From assembly GCF_021025955.1 (NCBI RefSeq), contig NZ_JAJNCL010000002.1, positions 423,626 to 487,625 of the forward strand: 64,000 nucleotides of DNA, in the 5' to 3' direction. The DNA is from Rhodococcus qingshengii. Its GTDB lineage: Bacteria > Actinomycetota > Actinomycetes > Mycobacteriales > Mycobacteriaceae. Every line of letters starts with the position of its first letter. The stretch's first letter is position 1. Below are positions 28,980 to 37,426 of this stretch, one piece after another. Made by a program: the position numbers and the translations under genes. A model generated the notes under the pieces. That model was given only the letters and a program-made list of their open reading frames with translations, had not been told where the DNA came from and ran no database searches.

Positions 28980-29471
28980 TCAGCGAAGTGAACGTACTGC
29001 CGAAATCGCGTCGAACTTCACGAGGTTGTGCCTGGCATCGGCAAGTGCGTCGTGTGCGTCGGCAGGTGCTGACGGGAGGGCAGGACTGCCGTTGTCTTCC
29101 CAGAACTGTCGCAGTTCGCGGGTGTAGCGCGGCATCGACTGCGGTAGTTCGGTCATATCGCCCCACAGCTGGCACAGCGCGACGTGGTCGTAGGCGGCGA
29201 CCCACGCCCAGAGCTCCGGAACGACCATCGGACGCGGAACGAAGAATTTCAGTAGGTCGTCGCGGATCTTCTCGCGGGATTTCCACAGCGGCGACGACGG
29301 CTGCGGCAACTTCGGCAGCACGTTCTTGCGCACCCAACTACCGGCACGGGCGGGATCGAACTCCGTCGAGACCGCGTAGTACTCCCGGCCGTCCTCGCAG
29401 ACAACGCCGATGGACACGAGATCGATGGTTCGACCGTCTTCGATGAATTCACAGTCGTAGAAGTAGCGCAC
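28980..29471 (-). CDS. DEDDh 3'-5' exoribonuclease (Rv2179c-like)
   Basis: A 163-residue RNase-T/DEDD-fold protein. Catalytic residues are visible: Asp and Glu in YDCEFIE (residues 5-11), Asp in AAYDHVALCQLWG (about residue 94), and His/Asp in DAHDALADARHNL near residue 140. M. tuberculosis Rv2179c is a structurally characterised 3'-5' exoribonuclease of this type. Annotation pipelines often call it polyadenylate-specific 3'-exoribonuclease AS. Confidence 0.88.
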   Translation of the reverse strand: MRYFYDCEFIEDGRTIDLVSIGVVCEDGREYYAVSTEFDPARAGSWVRKNVLPKLPQPSSPLWKSREKIRDDLLKFFVPRPMVVPELWAWVAAYDHVALCQLWGDMTELPQSMPRYTRELRQFWEDNGSPALPSAPADAHDALADARHNLVKFDAISAVRSLR

Positions 29472-29537
29472 GTCCGAAAACTATGCCGCACGCGCAGGCC
29501 CTGGAGCCAATGCGCGTGCGGCAGATGTGGGAAATCT

Positions 29538-30344
29538 CTAGCTGGCCTGTGCGTCCGGGACCGAATCCTTGTCGGTCTTCGCGGCTTCCTTCGACTCGGC
29601 GGAGGCGACGAGATCAACAACCGACTCGCCGTTCTCCGACGGAACGTCGACGGCAACTTCGGGTTTCGTGGGCGCCTGGTTTTTCAGGCTCGCCGCGTAG
29701 ATGTCCACGTACTCCTGGCCGGAGAGTTTCATCAGCTTGTACATCACTTCGTCGGTCACAGCGCGCTCGACGAAGCGGTTTCCGCCCATGCCTTCGAAGC
29801 GGGAGAAATCGATGGGTTCGCCGACGATCACGGTGACCTTGGCAGGGCGCCACATCCGCGAGCCGATCGGATTCATCTTGTCGGTACCGACCATCGCAAC
29901 CGGGATCACCTTGACGCCCGATTCGAGCGCAAGGCGCGCCATTCCGGTCTTGCCCTTGTAGAGGCGACCGTCAGGCGAACGCGTTCCCTCGGGGTAGATG
30001 CCCAGCAGACTGCCAGAACCGAGAACATTGAGACCGGCGTTGAGCGCATCCTGCGCCGCGTCCGCGCCGGTTCGGTCGATGGGGACCTGACCGACCGCGG
30101 TGAAGAACCACTTCTGGAAAGCGCCCTTCAGACCGGAACCGGTGAAGTACTCGCTCTTGGCAAGGAACGTGATGCGGCGGTTGACGCGAAGCGGAAGGTA
30201 GAACGAGTCCAGAACCGCCTGGTGATTGCTCGCCAGGATGGCCGCTCCGTCAGTCGGAATGTTCTCGTGACCCTTGACCGTCGGACGCCCGAGCAGCCAG
30301 AGAATCGGCCCCAGCAACACATACTTGAAGAGCCAATACCACAC
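29538..30344 (-). CDS. PlsC-type 1-acylglycerol-3-phosphate acyltransferase (Rv2182c-like)
   Basis: Membrane-associated acyltransferase of phospholipid synthesis. The acyltransferase box I is NHQAVLDSF (degenerate NHX4D) near residue 40, with IYPEGTRSPDG near residue 125. I take GTG 30344 as the start (MWYWLFKYVLLGP, 268 aa) because GGGAGG lies 6 bases upstream; the frame opens six codons earlier at 30362. The C-terminal 50 residues are acidic and variable. Confidence 0.87.
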   Translation of the reverse strand: MWYWLFKYVLLGPILWLLGRPTVKGHENIPTDGAAILASNHQAVLDSFYLPLRVNRRITFLAKSEYFTGSGLKGAFQKWFFTAVGQVPIDRTGADAAQDALNAGLNVLGSGSLLGIYPEGTRSPDGRLYKGKTGMARLALESGVKVIPVAMVGTDKMNPIGSRMWRPAKVTVIVGEPIDFSRFEGMGGNRFVERAVTDEVMYKLMKLSGQEYVDIYAASLKNQAPTKPEVAVDVPSENGESVVDLVASAESKEAAKTDKDSVPDAQAS

Positions 30345-30438
30345 GGCGTCCCTCCCATTCACAACTGAATTTCGCTGAGTACGACCTTACTGCCGACCCG
30401 TAACCCCCGCTACACACGCCCCTGCAGGATCGACCCGA

Positions 30439-31479
30439 TCACAGTCCGGCAGATGTGGTTCCAGCGCCGTCGACCCCACCGAGATCCTGAGGCACTACCG
30501 AGCGAGCCAGGGCTGCGGCGCCGACCATCCCTGCAGCTTCGCCCAGCTGAGCCGAACGGATTCGTGCCAGTGGGCGGTGCTTCGCGCCCGTCAACAATGT
30601 CGCGTACTGCTCACGGGCGTCGTCGAGAAACAGTGGGGCTGAACTTGCGACGCCGCCGGCGATCACCACCAGATCGGGGTCGTAGACGTCGCCGACCATC
30701 GCCAGTCCGACGGCCAGCCAACGGGTGAACTCGGCGATGGTCGCCAGCGCGAGTGGGTCACCGTCCTGCGCGGCGTTGGCGATCCGACGACCGGTGAGGG
30801 ACCCCGGATCCACCGCTACCTCACGCGCCAGAACCGTCGACGCGGCCGGGTCGGCGGCAAGCAGTTCGATTGCCGTGTCCACGAGTGCCGTTCCGCTGCA
30901 ATAGCGCTCCCAGCACCCACGTTTGCCACACGCGCATTGCCGCCCGCCTGGCACGACCTGGATGTGGCCGAGTTCGGGGGCGACGCCGTGACTCCCCCGG
31001 TACAGCTCGCCGTTGATCAGCAGCGCGCCGCCGATTCCGGTCCCGATTGCCACCATCACGACATTGCGGCCCCCTGCGGCCGCGCCGAATCGATGTTCGG
31101 CAAATGCTGCTGCGTTGGCGTCGTGCTCGAGAACGACCGGCAGTCCGAGTCGCTTGCTCAAGTCGCTTCCGACCGGCGCGTCCACCCACGGCAAGTGCGG
31201 CGCGAACCGAACCGAGCTTCGATCGGACGTGATGAAGCCGGCGACCGCCAACCCCACAGCCGATACCTCGTGCCTGGTGACCAACTCGCGTACGACGCGA
31301 TCAAGGCCGTCTTCGAGAGCTCTGGCGGACTGCGGAGTCGGCGCCTGAATCATCTCGAGCACTTGTCCGTCCACGTCCACGACGGAGGCCCTGATGCTCG
31401 TCCCGCCGACGTCGATGCCGACCGTCAAGACGTCGTCCATGGTGGAGTCGGAGACCGCTTTCAAGCGGCGCGCGCTCAT
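30439..31479 (-). CDS. ROK-family glucokinase
   Basis: Sugar kinase of the ROK family. The ATP motif GIDVGGTSIRASVVD, the APELGHIQV stretch, and the ROK zinc signature CACGKRGCWERYCSG are all present. The start is uncertain: ATG 31440 (MDDVLTVGIDVGG) would be the minimal protein, ATG 31479 keeps high third-position GC, and GTG 31521 opens the frame. As recalled, M. tuberculosis lacks a ROK kinase between the Rv2182c and Rv2183c equivalents, so this is a lineage-specific insertion or retention. Confidence 0.85.
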   Translation of the reverse strand: MSARRLKAVSDSTMDDVLTVGIDVGGTSIRASVVDVDGQVLEMIQAPTPQSARALEDGLDRVVRELVTRHEVSAVGLAVAGFITSDRSSVRFAPHLPWVDAPVGSDLSKRLGLPVVLEHDANAAAFAEHRFGAAAGGRNVVMVAIGTGIGGALLINGELYRGSHGVAPELGHIQVVPGGRQCACGKRGCWERYCSGTALVDTAIELLAADPAASTVLAREVAVDPGSLTGRRIANAAQDGDPLALATIAEFTRWLAVGLAMVGDVYDPDLVVIAGGVASSAPLFLDDAREQYATLLTGAKHRPLARIRSAQLGEAAGMVGAAALARSVVPQDLGGVDGAGTTSAGL

Positions 31480-31603
31480 CTCGCCAATTCCCGCGCGAGC
31501 GGCGCCCGTTGGAGTGTGCACCCTGTATCGGTGCCTCGTGCGTCGGTGACCATTGTGTCGATTGTGCTCATCACGAGCCGTTCGCTCTACCCGGGGTACT
31601 AAG

Positions 31604-31999
31604 TCAGTCCTTGACCGTCACGTTGATCGGGACAAATGCCGCCGTGCGAGTTCGCTCCGCACCTGGCGTCGTCGGGCCGCTGTCCGGTCCACGATCGGGG
31701 CCTGAGGGCGCCCCGAGAAACTCGTCGAGAATCTCGCGAAGCAACGCCAGGAATGCTGCTGCTTGACCCGCGAGAAATGCCAACAGTTCGTGGTGCTCAC
31801 CGCGAACCAGTGCAGCGAGGGCGCACACCGGGCACCAACTGCAGCCGCTGAACACCGGTTGCGTGTCCGCTGAACCGGGGTCATCCGTCGCGGCGGTGGA
31901 TGCTGCGGCAGCCTTCTGCAACACCGGTTCCAGGCGCGTCAGAACGGTTTCCGCCAGCGCGCGAAATTCCGCGACGAGGCGCTCGTGCTCTTCGCTCAT
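31604..31999 (-). CDS. Conserved hypothetical protein with CxWCPxC motif (Rv2183c-like)
   Basis: A 131-residue protein of unknown function. A helical N-terminus (EEHERLVAEFRALAETVLTRLEPVLQ) is followed by SGCSWCPVCALAALVRGEHHELL, a Cys triplet that may bind metal, then a Pro/Gly/Asp-rich tail. The ATG at 31999 overlaps the stop of the ArsA-like ATPase gene (ATGA), implying a functional link. The open frame running to 32440 is antisense-type extension and not used. Confidence 0.8.
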   Translation of the reverse strand: MSEEHERLVAEFRALAETVLTRLEPVLQKAAAASTAATDDPGSADTQPVFSGCSWCPVCALAALVRGEHHELLAFLAGQAAAFLALLREILDEFLGAPSGPDRGPDSGPTTPGAERTRTAAFVPINVTVKD

Positions 32000-33261
32000 A
32001 CCGGCCACACCGCGGGATCCGGGCTGAACCGGATGATCAGGTAACTGCCGTCCAACTCCGCCCCGTTCACGACACAACGACGCAGCACCGACGCCAAACG
32101 AACTCTGCGTCGTACGCCGTCTGCTCCCACCAGCACATCGTCCTCCACCCGGCCCAACGACAACGACGACGGATCCACGAGGGGAAGGTACATCCGCATC
32201 ACGTACACCGAATCGACTCCGGTCCCCGACTCCAACGACACCACGATGTTGTCCGCGGTGCCGACGGTGCCCGAATCCGTGCCCGTTCCACCCTCGAACG
32301 TGGCCGCGATCTCGCCCAGAGCGGCCAACCCTACCGGTTCGGCGCAAGCGCGTTCGACCGTTGTGACGGACATTCCATCGGTTGATCCACGCAATTCGTC
32401 CACGACGAGTGCCTGTGCCGCCCGGATCGAAGCGAGCCACTGCGCCGCCAGTGAATCGTCGACACCCATCCCGGCTGACAAGTTGAACTGCGGGACAAGG
32501 TTGTTGATCACAATCCCGTCAACTCGCAACCCGGCCAGAGCCAGCCCGGACAACGTCCGACGAGTCGCCGCGACCGACACGCCATCAGCCGACGTCACCA
32601 CACGCACGCTGGTGTTCTCCCGATCCGAGAGGTGAACCGCGATTCGTTCCACCGACGCGAGCACCCGTTCGATGACGGACACGAGCAAAAGCAACCGCAT
32701 GTCCGTGCCCGTCACGGCGACCATCCGCCTGTGCCGCGGCCACAATCGCTCGAGGTACTCCGACACCATCGACGGCGACCCGAGGATCCGCAGCGCTTCG
32801 GCTGCGGCCGGACAGTCCACGATCACGAGGTCGTAGTCGCCGCTGTCGGAGAAGTCGACGATCTCGGAGAGTCCGAGTATGTCCTGAACGCCCAGGGATC
32901 CCGTCAACTCTTCTGGTTCCAACCGCTCGAACGACGAACCGTGTTCGTGATTTCCCGCTCCGAAATTTCCTGCAGCTTCGATCAATCCCGACAATCCTCG
33001 GAACTTTTCCTCGAGGAGCGCCGAAGTGTCGAGGTGCAGGACGTCGAGGTGTTCGCTGAGAGACGTCGTCGTTTGTGGCCCAGTCGTTCGCAGTGCAGGC
33101 ATGCCCAGGACATCCGCCAGCGAGCCTGCCTGATCGATCGACACCAAGAGCACTCTCGCCCCGTCGGCCGCAGCCGACACAGCAGTCGCTGCGGCAAGCG
33201 TCGTCGTGCCTACTCCGCCTTTACCGACGAACAGTTGGACGCGCGATCGTTGCTCCGGCAC
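31996..33261 (-). CDS. ArsA/GET3-like ATPase (Rv2184c-like)
   Basis: A 421-residue P-loop ATPase of the SIMIBI class. The deviant Walker A FVGKGGVGTTTLAAA is at residues 11-25, followed by VLLVSIDQAGSLADVLG (signature-lysine ATPase switch I region) and VIVDCPAAAEALRIL. No arsenic-pump gene lies nearby, so an arsenite role is unlikely. The GTG at 33261 abuts the SRPBCC stop directly. The three-gene set SRPBCC, ATPase and CxWCPxC protein is conserved in order with M. tuberculosis. Confidence 0.85.
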   Translation of the reverse strand: MPEQRSRVQLFVGKGGVGTTTLAAATAVSAAADGARVLLVSIDQAGSLADVLGMPALRTTGPQTTTSLSEHLDVLHLDTSALLEEKFRGLSGLIEAAGNFGAGNHEHGSSFERLEPEELTGSLGVQDILGLSEIVDFSDSGDYDLVIVDCPAAAEALRILGSPSMVSEYLERLWPRHRRMVAVTGTDMRLLLLVSVIERVLASVERIAVHLSDRENTSVRVVTSADGVSVAATRRTLSGLALAGLRVDGIVINNLVPQFNLSAGMGVDDSLAAQWLASIRAAQALVVDELRGSTDGMSVTTVERACAEPVGLAALGEIAATFEGGTGTDSGTVGTADNIVVSLESGTGVDSVYVMRMYLPLVDPSSLSLGRVEDDVLVGADGVRRRVRLASVLRRCVVNGAELDGSYLIIRFSPDPAVWPV

Positions 33262-33699
33262 TCAGCCCTCGACTCGCTTCTTCAGTTCTTTCAGAGCTGT
33301 GTCGGTGATGATCTTCTCGGCCTTGCGCTTGAACAGACCGATCATCGGAATCGTCAGGTCGACCGTCAACTCGTAGGTGACCGACGTGGTGCCGTTCGGG
33401 CCGGGCTCGAGTGTGTACGAACCGAATTGGGACTTCTGGATCTCACCCGAGATCAGCTCCCAGCTCACCGCCATACCGTCCGGCGCCCACGAATACTGCA
33501 GTTCGTAGGTGTCCTTCACCATCCCCGCGTCGAGGACAAAACGTACTCGGTCCGCGCGGCCGCCCTGCCCCGGAGCCGTCACCTCGACGGACTTCGCCGC
33601 GGCCACCCATTCGGGGTACTGCGGGAAATCGGCGATGACGTTCATCACGGCGTCGGCAGGGGCGTCGATGCTGATCAACCCCTTGGTCTTCTCGGCCAT
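33262..33699 (-). CDS. SRPBCC-family protein (Rv2185c/TB16.3-like)
   Basis: A 145-residue START/Bet v1-fold protein, likely a hydrophobic-ligand carrier or cyclase-like protein. The N-terminal ISIDAPADAVMNVIADFPQYPEW stretch is typical of the polyketide cyclase/coenzyme Q-binding group. It is followed immediately by the ArsA-like ATPase gene on the same strand. The ligand is not predictable. Confidence 0.85.
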   Translation of the reverse strand: MAEKTKGLISIDAPADAVMNVIADFPQYPEWVAAAKSVEVTAPGQGGRADRVRFVLDAGMVKDTYELQYSWAPDGMAVSWELISGEIQKSQFGSYTLEPGPNGTTSVTYELTVDLTIPMIGLFKRKAEKIITDTALKELKKRVEG

Positions 33700-33762
33700 A
33701 CGACTGCGCTACCTTCCTTCGTCAAAAGTCCAGAACCTGCACAACGTGCACTGCTTCGATTA

Positions 33763-34149
33763 TCAGTCCGGTGCTACTCCGGCGGCACGCCCTGCTTCGA
33801 GTTCGCGCTTGAGCTGGAAGGACATGACCTTGCCGTCGACCCGACGCTCGCGGTTCATCCCGGCGAGGTCGAGGTTCGCCAAATCGGACGGTGATACCCC
33901 GACCGGTTCACAGTGCAGGAAGTAGTGCGCGATCGTCCCGTCCATGACCGGTTCGAGCCACACCTCCATGGTACCGACCAGCTGACCGGACACTCCCCAC
34001 CGGAATCCCGCGGGACCGCGATCTTCCCGGACTTCGAGCGCAAGATCACTGAACCAGCGACGCCATTGCGCACGCGAGGACAACAGTTCGGCGACCCGCT
34101 CGGGCGGGGCGGCGATGAAAGTCTGGTCTGCGACCTGAATGCTGCTCAC
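33763..34149 (-). CDS. Second SRPBCC-family protein (Rv2186c-like)
   Basis: A 128-residue protein beginning MSSIQVADQTFIAAPPERVAELL, the same helix-grip fold as its neighbour but only distantly similar. It begins with a GTG at 34149 and lies 63 bases upstream of the next SRPBCC gene, so the set is probably one transcript. No catalytic residues can be assigned. Confidence 0.8.
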   Translation of the reverse strand: MSSIQVADQTFIAAPPERVAELLSSRAQWRRWFSDLALEVREDRGPAGFRWGVSGQLVGTMEVWLEPVMDGTIAHYFLHCEPVGVSPSDLANLDLAGMNRERRVDGKVMSFQLKRELEAGRAAGVAPD

Positions 34150-34308
34150 CGATGTAGCTTCACATATCGCGTCGGTGAAGCGTCGAGGGGTGTCGCACCA
34201 CTACATACCGGACAGACTGTAAGCCTGGCCACAACTGCGTCGGACATGCGACTACAGTAGGAGACGAAAACCCTACTCGTCAGTATTTCGCAGTGTCGGA
34301 GGTATTTC

Positions 34309-36120
34309 GTGCCTGAGTTCAGCGCACCCCAGACGTTCACCATTCCCGAGGATGCCTCCGCGGTCGACTCGGTCTTCGCCTTCGCGAAGACGAAGCCGGC
34401 GGCGGTTGTCTACAAGCGCAAAGTCGGAAATGCATGGGTCGATGTCACTGCAGGCGATTTCGCCGCTCAGGTGACTGCCGTCGCCAAGGGCCTGATCGCG
34501 ATCGGAGTCAAGCAGGGCGACCGCGTCGGCCTCATGTCGGCGACTCGCTTCGAATGGCCGCTCGTCGACTACGCCATCTGGGCGGCCGGCGGCGTGACGG
34601 TTCCGATCTACGAAACCTCCGCAGCCGAGCAGGTTCGCTGGATTCTCGAGGACTCCGAGGCAATCGACCTCATCGTCGAGAACGACGCACATGCCGCGAC
34701 CGTGAAGGACGTCGCTGCAGCCGCACCCGCGCTGCGCACGGTCTACCAGATCGAAGTCGCGGCAGGCGGTAAAGGTGTTGTCGAGGAATTGACCGCACTG
34801 GGCGCCGACGTCTCCGACGAGGACGTCCACGCCCGCGTCGCTGCACTGAAGGCTTCCGATCCCGCGACCCTGATCTACACGTCGGGCACCACAGGCCGAC
34901 CCAAGGGTTGCCAGCTGACGCACTCCAACCTCATTGCCGAGTCGAAGGGCATCCTCGACTCCAACCTCGGCACGCTGCTCAAGACTCCCGGCGTTCGCAC
35001 CCTGATGTTCTTGCCGCTCGCACACGTTCTAGCTCGCGCAGTCAGCATCGCGTCGTTCGACGCCGGTGCAGCGCTGGGGCACACGAGCGACATCCCGAAC
35101 CTCGTTCCGACGTTCGGCGAGTTCAAGCCCGACTTCATCCTCTCGGTGCCGCGCGTGTTCGAGAAGGTCTACAACAGCGCACGTGCCAAGGCGCACGGCG
35201 ACGGCAAGGGAAAGATCTTCGACGCGGCCGCAGACACCGCCGTTGCCTGGAGCGAGGCGCAGGACAAGGGCGGCGCCGGCATCGTTCTCAAGGCCAAGCA
35301 CGCTCTCTTCGACAAGCTCGTGTACTCGAAGCTTCGCGCTGCACTCGGCGGGCAGTGCCAGCTGGCCATTTCCGGTGGTGCACCTCTGGGCGCTCGACTC
35401 GGCCACTTCTTCCGCGGTATCGGCGTCACGATCTACGAGGGCTACGGACTGACCGAGACCACCGCAGCGTTCGCCGTCAACACCATCGGCGCACAGAAGG
35501 TCGGCTCTGTCGGAAAGCCTTTGGCCGGCAACTCCGTTCGCATCGCTGAAGACGGCGAAATCCTCCTCTCGGGACCGGTCGTCTTCACCGGCTACTGGCG
35601 CAACGAGAAGGCGACTGCCGAGTCGATCGAGAACGGCTGGTTCCACACCGGCGACCTCGGCACCGTCGACAAGGACGGCTACATCACCATCACCGGCCGC
35701 AAGAAGGAAATCATCGTCACGGCGGGCGGCAAGAACGTCTCCCCCGCTCAGCTCGAAGATTCCCTTCGCGCCCACCCGCTGATCAGCCAGGCCATCGTGG
35801 TCGGCGACCAGAAGCCTTTCATCGGCGCCCTCATCACCATCGACGCCGAAGCTCTTCCCGCTTGGAACGAGCGCAACAACAAGGCCGAAGGAACCACAGC
35901 TGCCGACCTGGTTTCGGACGGCGAACTGGTCGGCGAAATCCAGGACGCCATCGACGAGGCCAACAAGCTCGTCTCACACGCCGAGGCAATCAAGAAGTTC
36001 CGCATTCTTCCGGTCGACTTCTCCGAGGACACAGGCGAACTCACGCCCACGATGAAGCTCAAGCGCAACGTCGTGCACGCGAGCTTTGCCGCCGACATCG
36101 AAAAGATCTACGCCAAGTAG
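34309..36120 (+). CDS. Long-chain fatty acid-CoA ligase (FadD15-like)
   Basis: AMP-forming acyl-CoA synthetase of 603 residues. The AMP-binding motif LIYTSGTTGRPKG is near residue 188, YEGYGLTETTAAF near residue 380, and GWFHTGDLGTVDKDGYITITGRKKEII near residue 445. The C-terminal lysine domain is complete. The GTG at 34309 has GGAGG 6 bases upstream, and a -10 (TACAGT, 34253-34258) lies about 50 bases ahead. It is divergent from the SRPBCC genes. Confidence 0.92.
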   Translation: MPEFSAPQTFTIPEDASAVDSVFAFAKTKPAAVVYKRKVGNAWVDVTAGDFAAQVTAVAKGLIAIGVKQGDRVGLMSATRFEWPLVDYAIWAAGGVTVPIYETSAAEQVRWILEDSEAIDLIVENDAHAATVKDVAAAAPALRTVYQIEVAAGGKGVVEELTALGADVSDEDVHARVAALKASDPATLIYTSGTTGRPKGCQLTHSNLIAESKGILDSNLGTLLKTPGVRTLMFLPLAHVLARAVSIASFDAGAALGHTSDIPNLVPTFGEFKPDFILSVPRVFEKVYNSARAKAHGDGKGKIFDAAADTAVAWSEAQDKGGAGIVLKAKHALFDKLVYSKLRAALGGQCQLAISGGAPLGARLGHFFRGIGVTIYEGYGLTETTAAFAVNTIGAQKVGSVGKPLAGNSVRIAEDGEILLSGPVVFTGYWRNEKATAESIENGWFHTGDLGTVDKDGYITITGRKKEIIVTAGGKNVSPAQLEDSLRAHPLISQAIVVGDQKPFIGALITIDAEALPAWNERNNKAEGTTAADLVSDGELVGEIQDAIDEANKLVSHAEAIKKFRILPVDFSEDTGELTPTMKLKRNVVHASFAADIEKIYAK

Positions 36121-36150
36121 TCTTTCGTCGATCAGTCCTCTGCCGACATG

Positions 36151-36182
36151 AACGGCCCGCACCGAATTCGGTGCGGGCCGTT
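36151..36182. terminator. Palindromic bidirectional terminator between fadD15-like and pimB'
   Basis: A perfect 32-base palindrome with 16-base arms centred on GAATTC, located between the two convergent genes, 30 bases after the ligase stop. Confidence 0.85.
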
Positions 36183-36203
36183 CGCGTTCCAGTCCGCAGT
36201 AGC

Positions 36204-37331
36204 TCAGCCGAGAAGATTGCGCAGCTTCGAAGCGAGCGTGTCCCACTTCCATTCTTCGGCAACCCACGCCCGGCCGGCTGCTCCCATCGCGGCCGCTCGA
36301 TCACGATCGGACAGCACCTCGATCACGGATTCGGCGACGTCGCGAACAGAGGTGCCGTCGACCACGAGGCCGGTCTTGTTCTGCTGCACCGTTTCCGGAG
36401 CGCCACCACTGCGCCCGGCGATCACCGGAACGCCGGTCGCCGAAGCTTCGAGGTAGACGATTCCCAATCCTTCGACGTCCAAGCCGGCGCCTCGGGTACG
36501 ACACGGCATCGCAAACACGTCGGCAATCGTGTGGTGAGCCGACAACTCAGCGGCGGGCACCGTGCCGGTGAAGACGACGTGATCGTCCATCCCGGTCTTA
36601 CGCGCGAGTTGACGGAGGTGGTCCTCGTACGGTCCACCGCCGACGATCACCAGCACCGCCCCGTCGATGCTCTTTCGAATCGTCGGCAGCGCCTTGATGA
36701 GCATGTCCTGCCCCTTGCGTGGCACGAGCCGCGACAGGCACAGGATCGTGGGCCGCTCTCCCAGCCCGTATCGCTTACGCAGTTCTGCGCGGGTGACCGA
36801 GTCCGGGTGGAACACCGACGTGTCGACTCCGGACGGCAGGTGCTCGAGCGCCGCTTGCGGGCCGAAAGCCGCCGAGAACCGCCCACGGGTGTATTTGCTG
36901 ACAAACGTCACCGCATCCGTGTGATCGCCGATCACGCGCAACGATTGCCGCGCACCGGGAATCATCGACCATCCGACCTCGTGGCCGTGGGTACTCGCGA
37001 TCACTCGGCTCGCTCCGGCGCGCCGAACAACCGGCGCCAACAACGCCAACGGCGCCGCCGCACCGAACCAGACCGACTCACAGTCGTGCTTCTTGACCAA
37101 CTTCGCGGCCCGACGAGCGACAAAAGGCGAGGGCAGCATCAGCGTCGTCGGGTGCCGAATGACCTCGAAAGGCTGTGCCGCGTCGAACTTCTTGTGCGAG
37201 TCGCCCCGCCACCGCGGCGCGTACACCACCAACTTGTCCGCCGGCAGATGCCCTGCGAACGTGTGGAGATAAGACTGGATACCTCCGGGGCGAGGAGGAA
37301 AATCATTGGTCACCAAGAGGGTCCGGCGCAT
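36204..37331 (-). CDS. pimB': PimB'-type phosphatidylinositol mannoside mannosyltransferase
   Basis: GT4-family GDP-mannose-dependent transferase adding the second mannose to PIM1, an early step of PIM/lipoglycan synthesis on the cytoplasmic face. NDFPPRPGGIQSYLHTFAGHLP is at the N-terminus, STHGHEVGWSMIPG near residue 115, and the nucleotide-sugar EX7E region around GLGIVYLEASATGVPV. ATG 37331 is chosen over 37349 because a -10 (TACGGT, 37338-37343) lies 6 bases before it. Product length is 375. Confidence 0.9.
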   Translation of the reverse strand: MRRTLLVTNDFPPRPGGIQSYLHTFAGHLPADKLVVYAPRWRGDSHKKFDAAQPFEVIRHPTTLMLPSPFVARRAAKLVKKHDCESVWFGAAAPLALLAPVVRRAGASRVIASTHGHEVGWSMIPGARQSLRVIGDHTDAVTFVSKYTRGRFSAAFGPQAALEHLPSGVDTSVFHPDSVTRAELRKRYGLGERPTILCLSRLVPRKGQDMLIKALPTIRKSIDGAVLVIVGGGPYEDHLRQLARKTGMDDHVVFTGTVPAAELSAHHTIADVFAMPCRTRGAGLDVEGLGIVYLEASATGVPVIAGRSGGAPETVQQNKTGLVVDGTSVRDVAESVIEVLSDRDRAAAMGAAGRAWVAEEWKWDTLASKLRNLLG

Positions 37332-37337
37332 CCGTCC

Positions 37338-37343
37338 ACCGTA
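37338..37343 (-). promoter_or_regulatory. -10 element of leaderless pimB'
   Basis: TACGGT on the minus strand with a 6-base spacer to the ATG at 37331. Confidence 0.6.
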
Positions 37344-37426
37344 AGGCACTCGGTGCGTCGAGACTCGACAAGGTCACCGCGCAGTTTACGAACGACCCAG
37401 CTGCGAACGACCGAACCGCTGACTGC

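Noticed and set aside
31996-33261. Arsenite efflux ATPase
   Set aside because: No arsB/acr3, arsR or arsC nearby and a single ATPase domain; context matches the conserved Rv2184c group.
34157-34181. Small inverted repeat GCTTCAC...GTGAAGC as an operator
   Set aside because: Seven-base arms with an 11-base loop upstream of an SRPBCC gene; too short to separate from chance without comparison.
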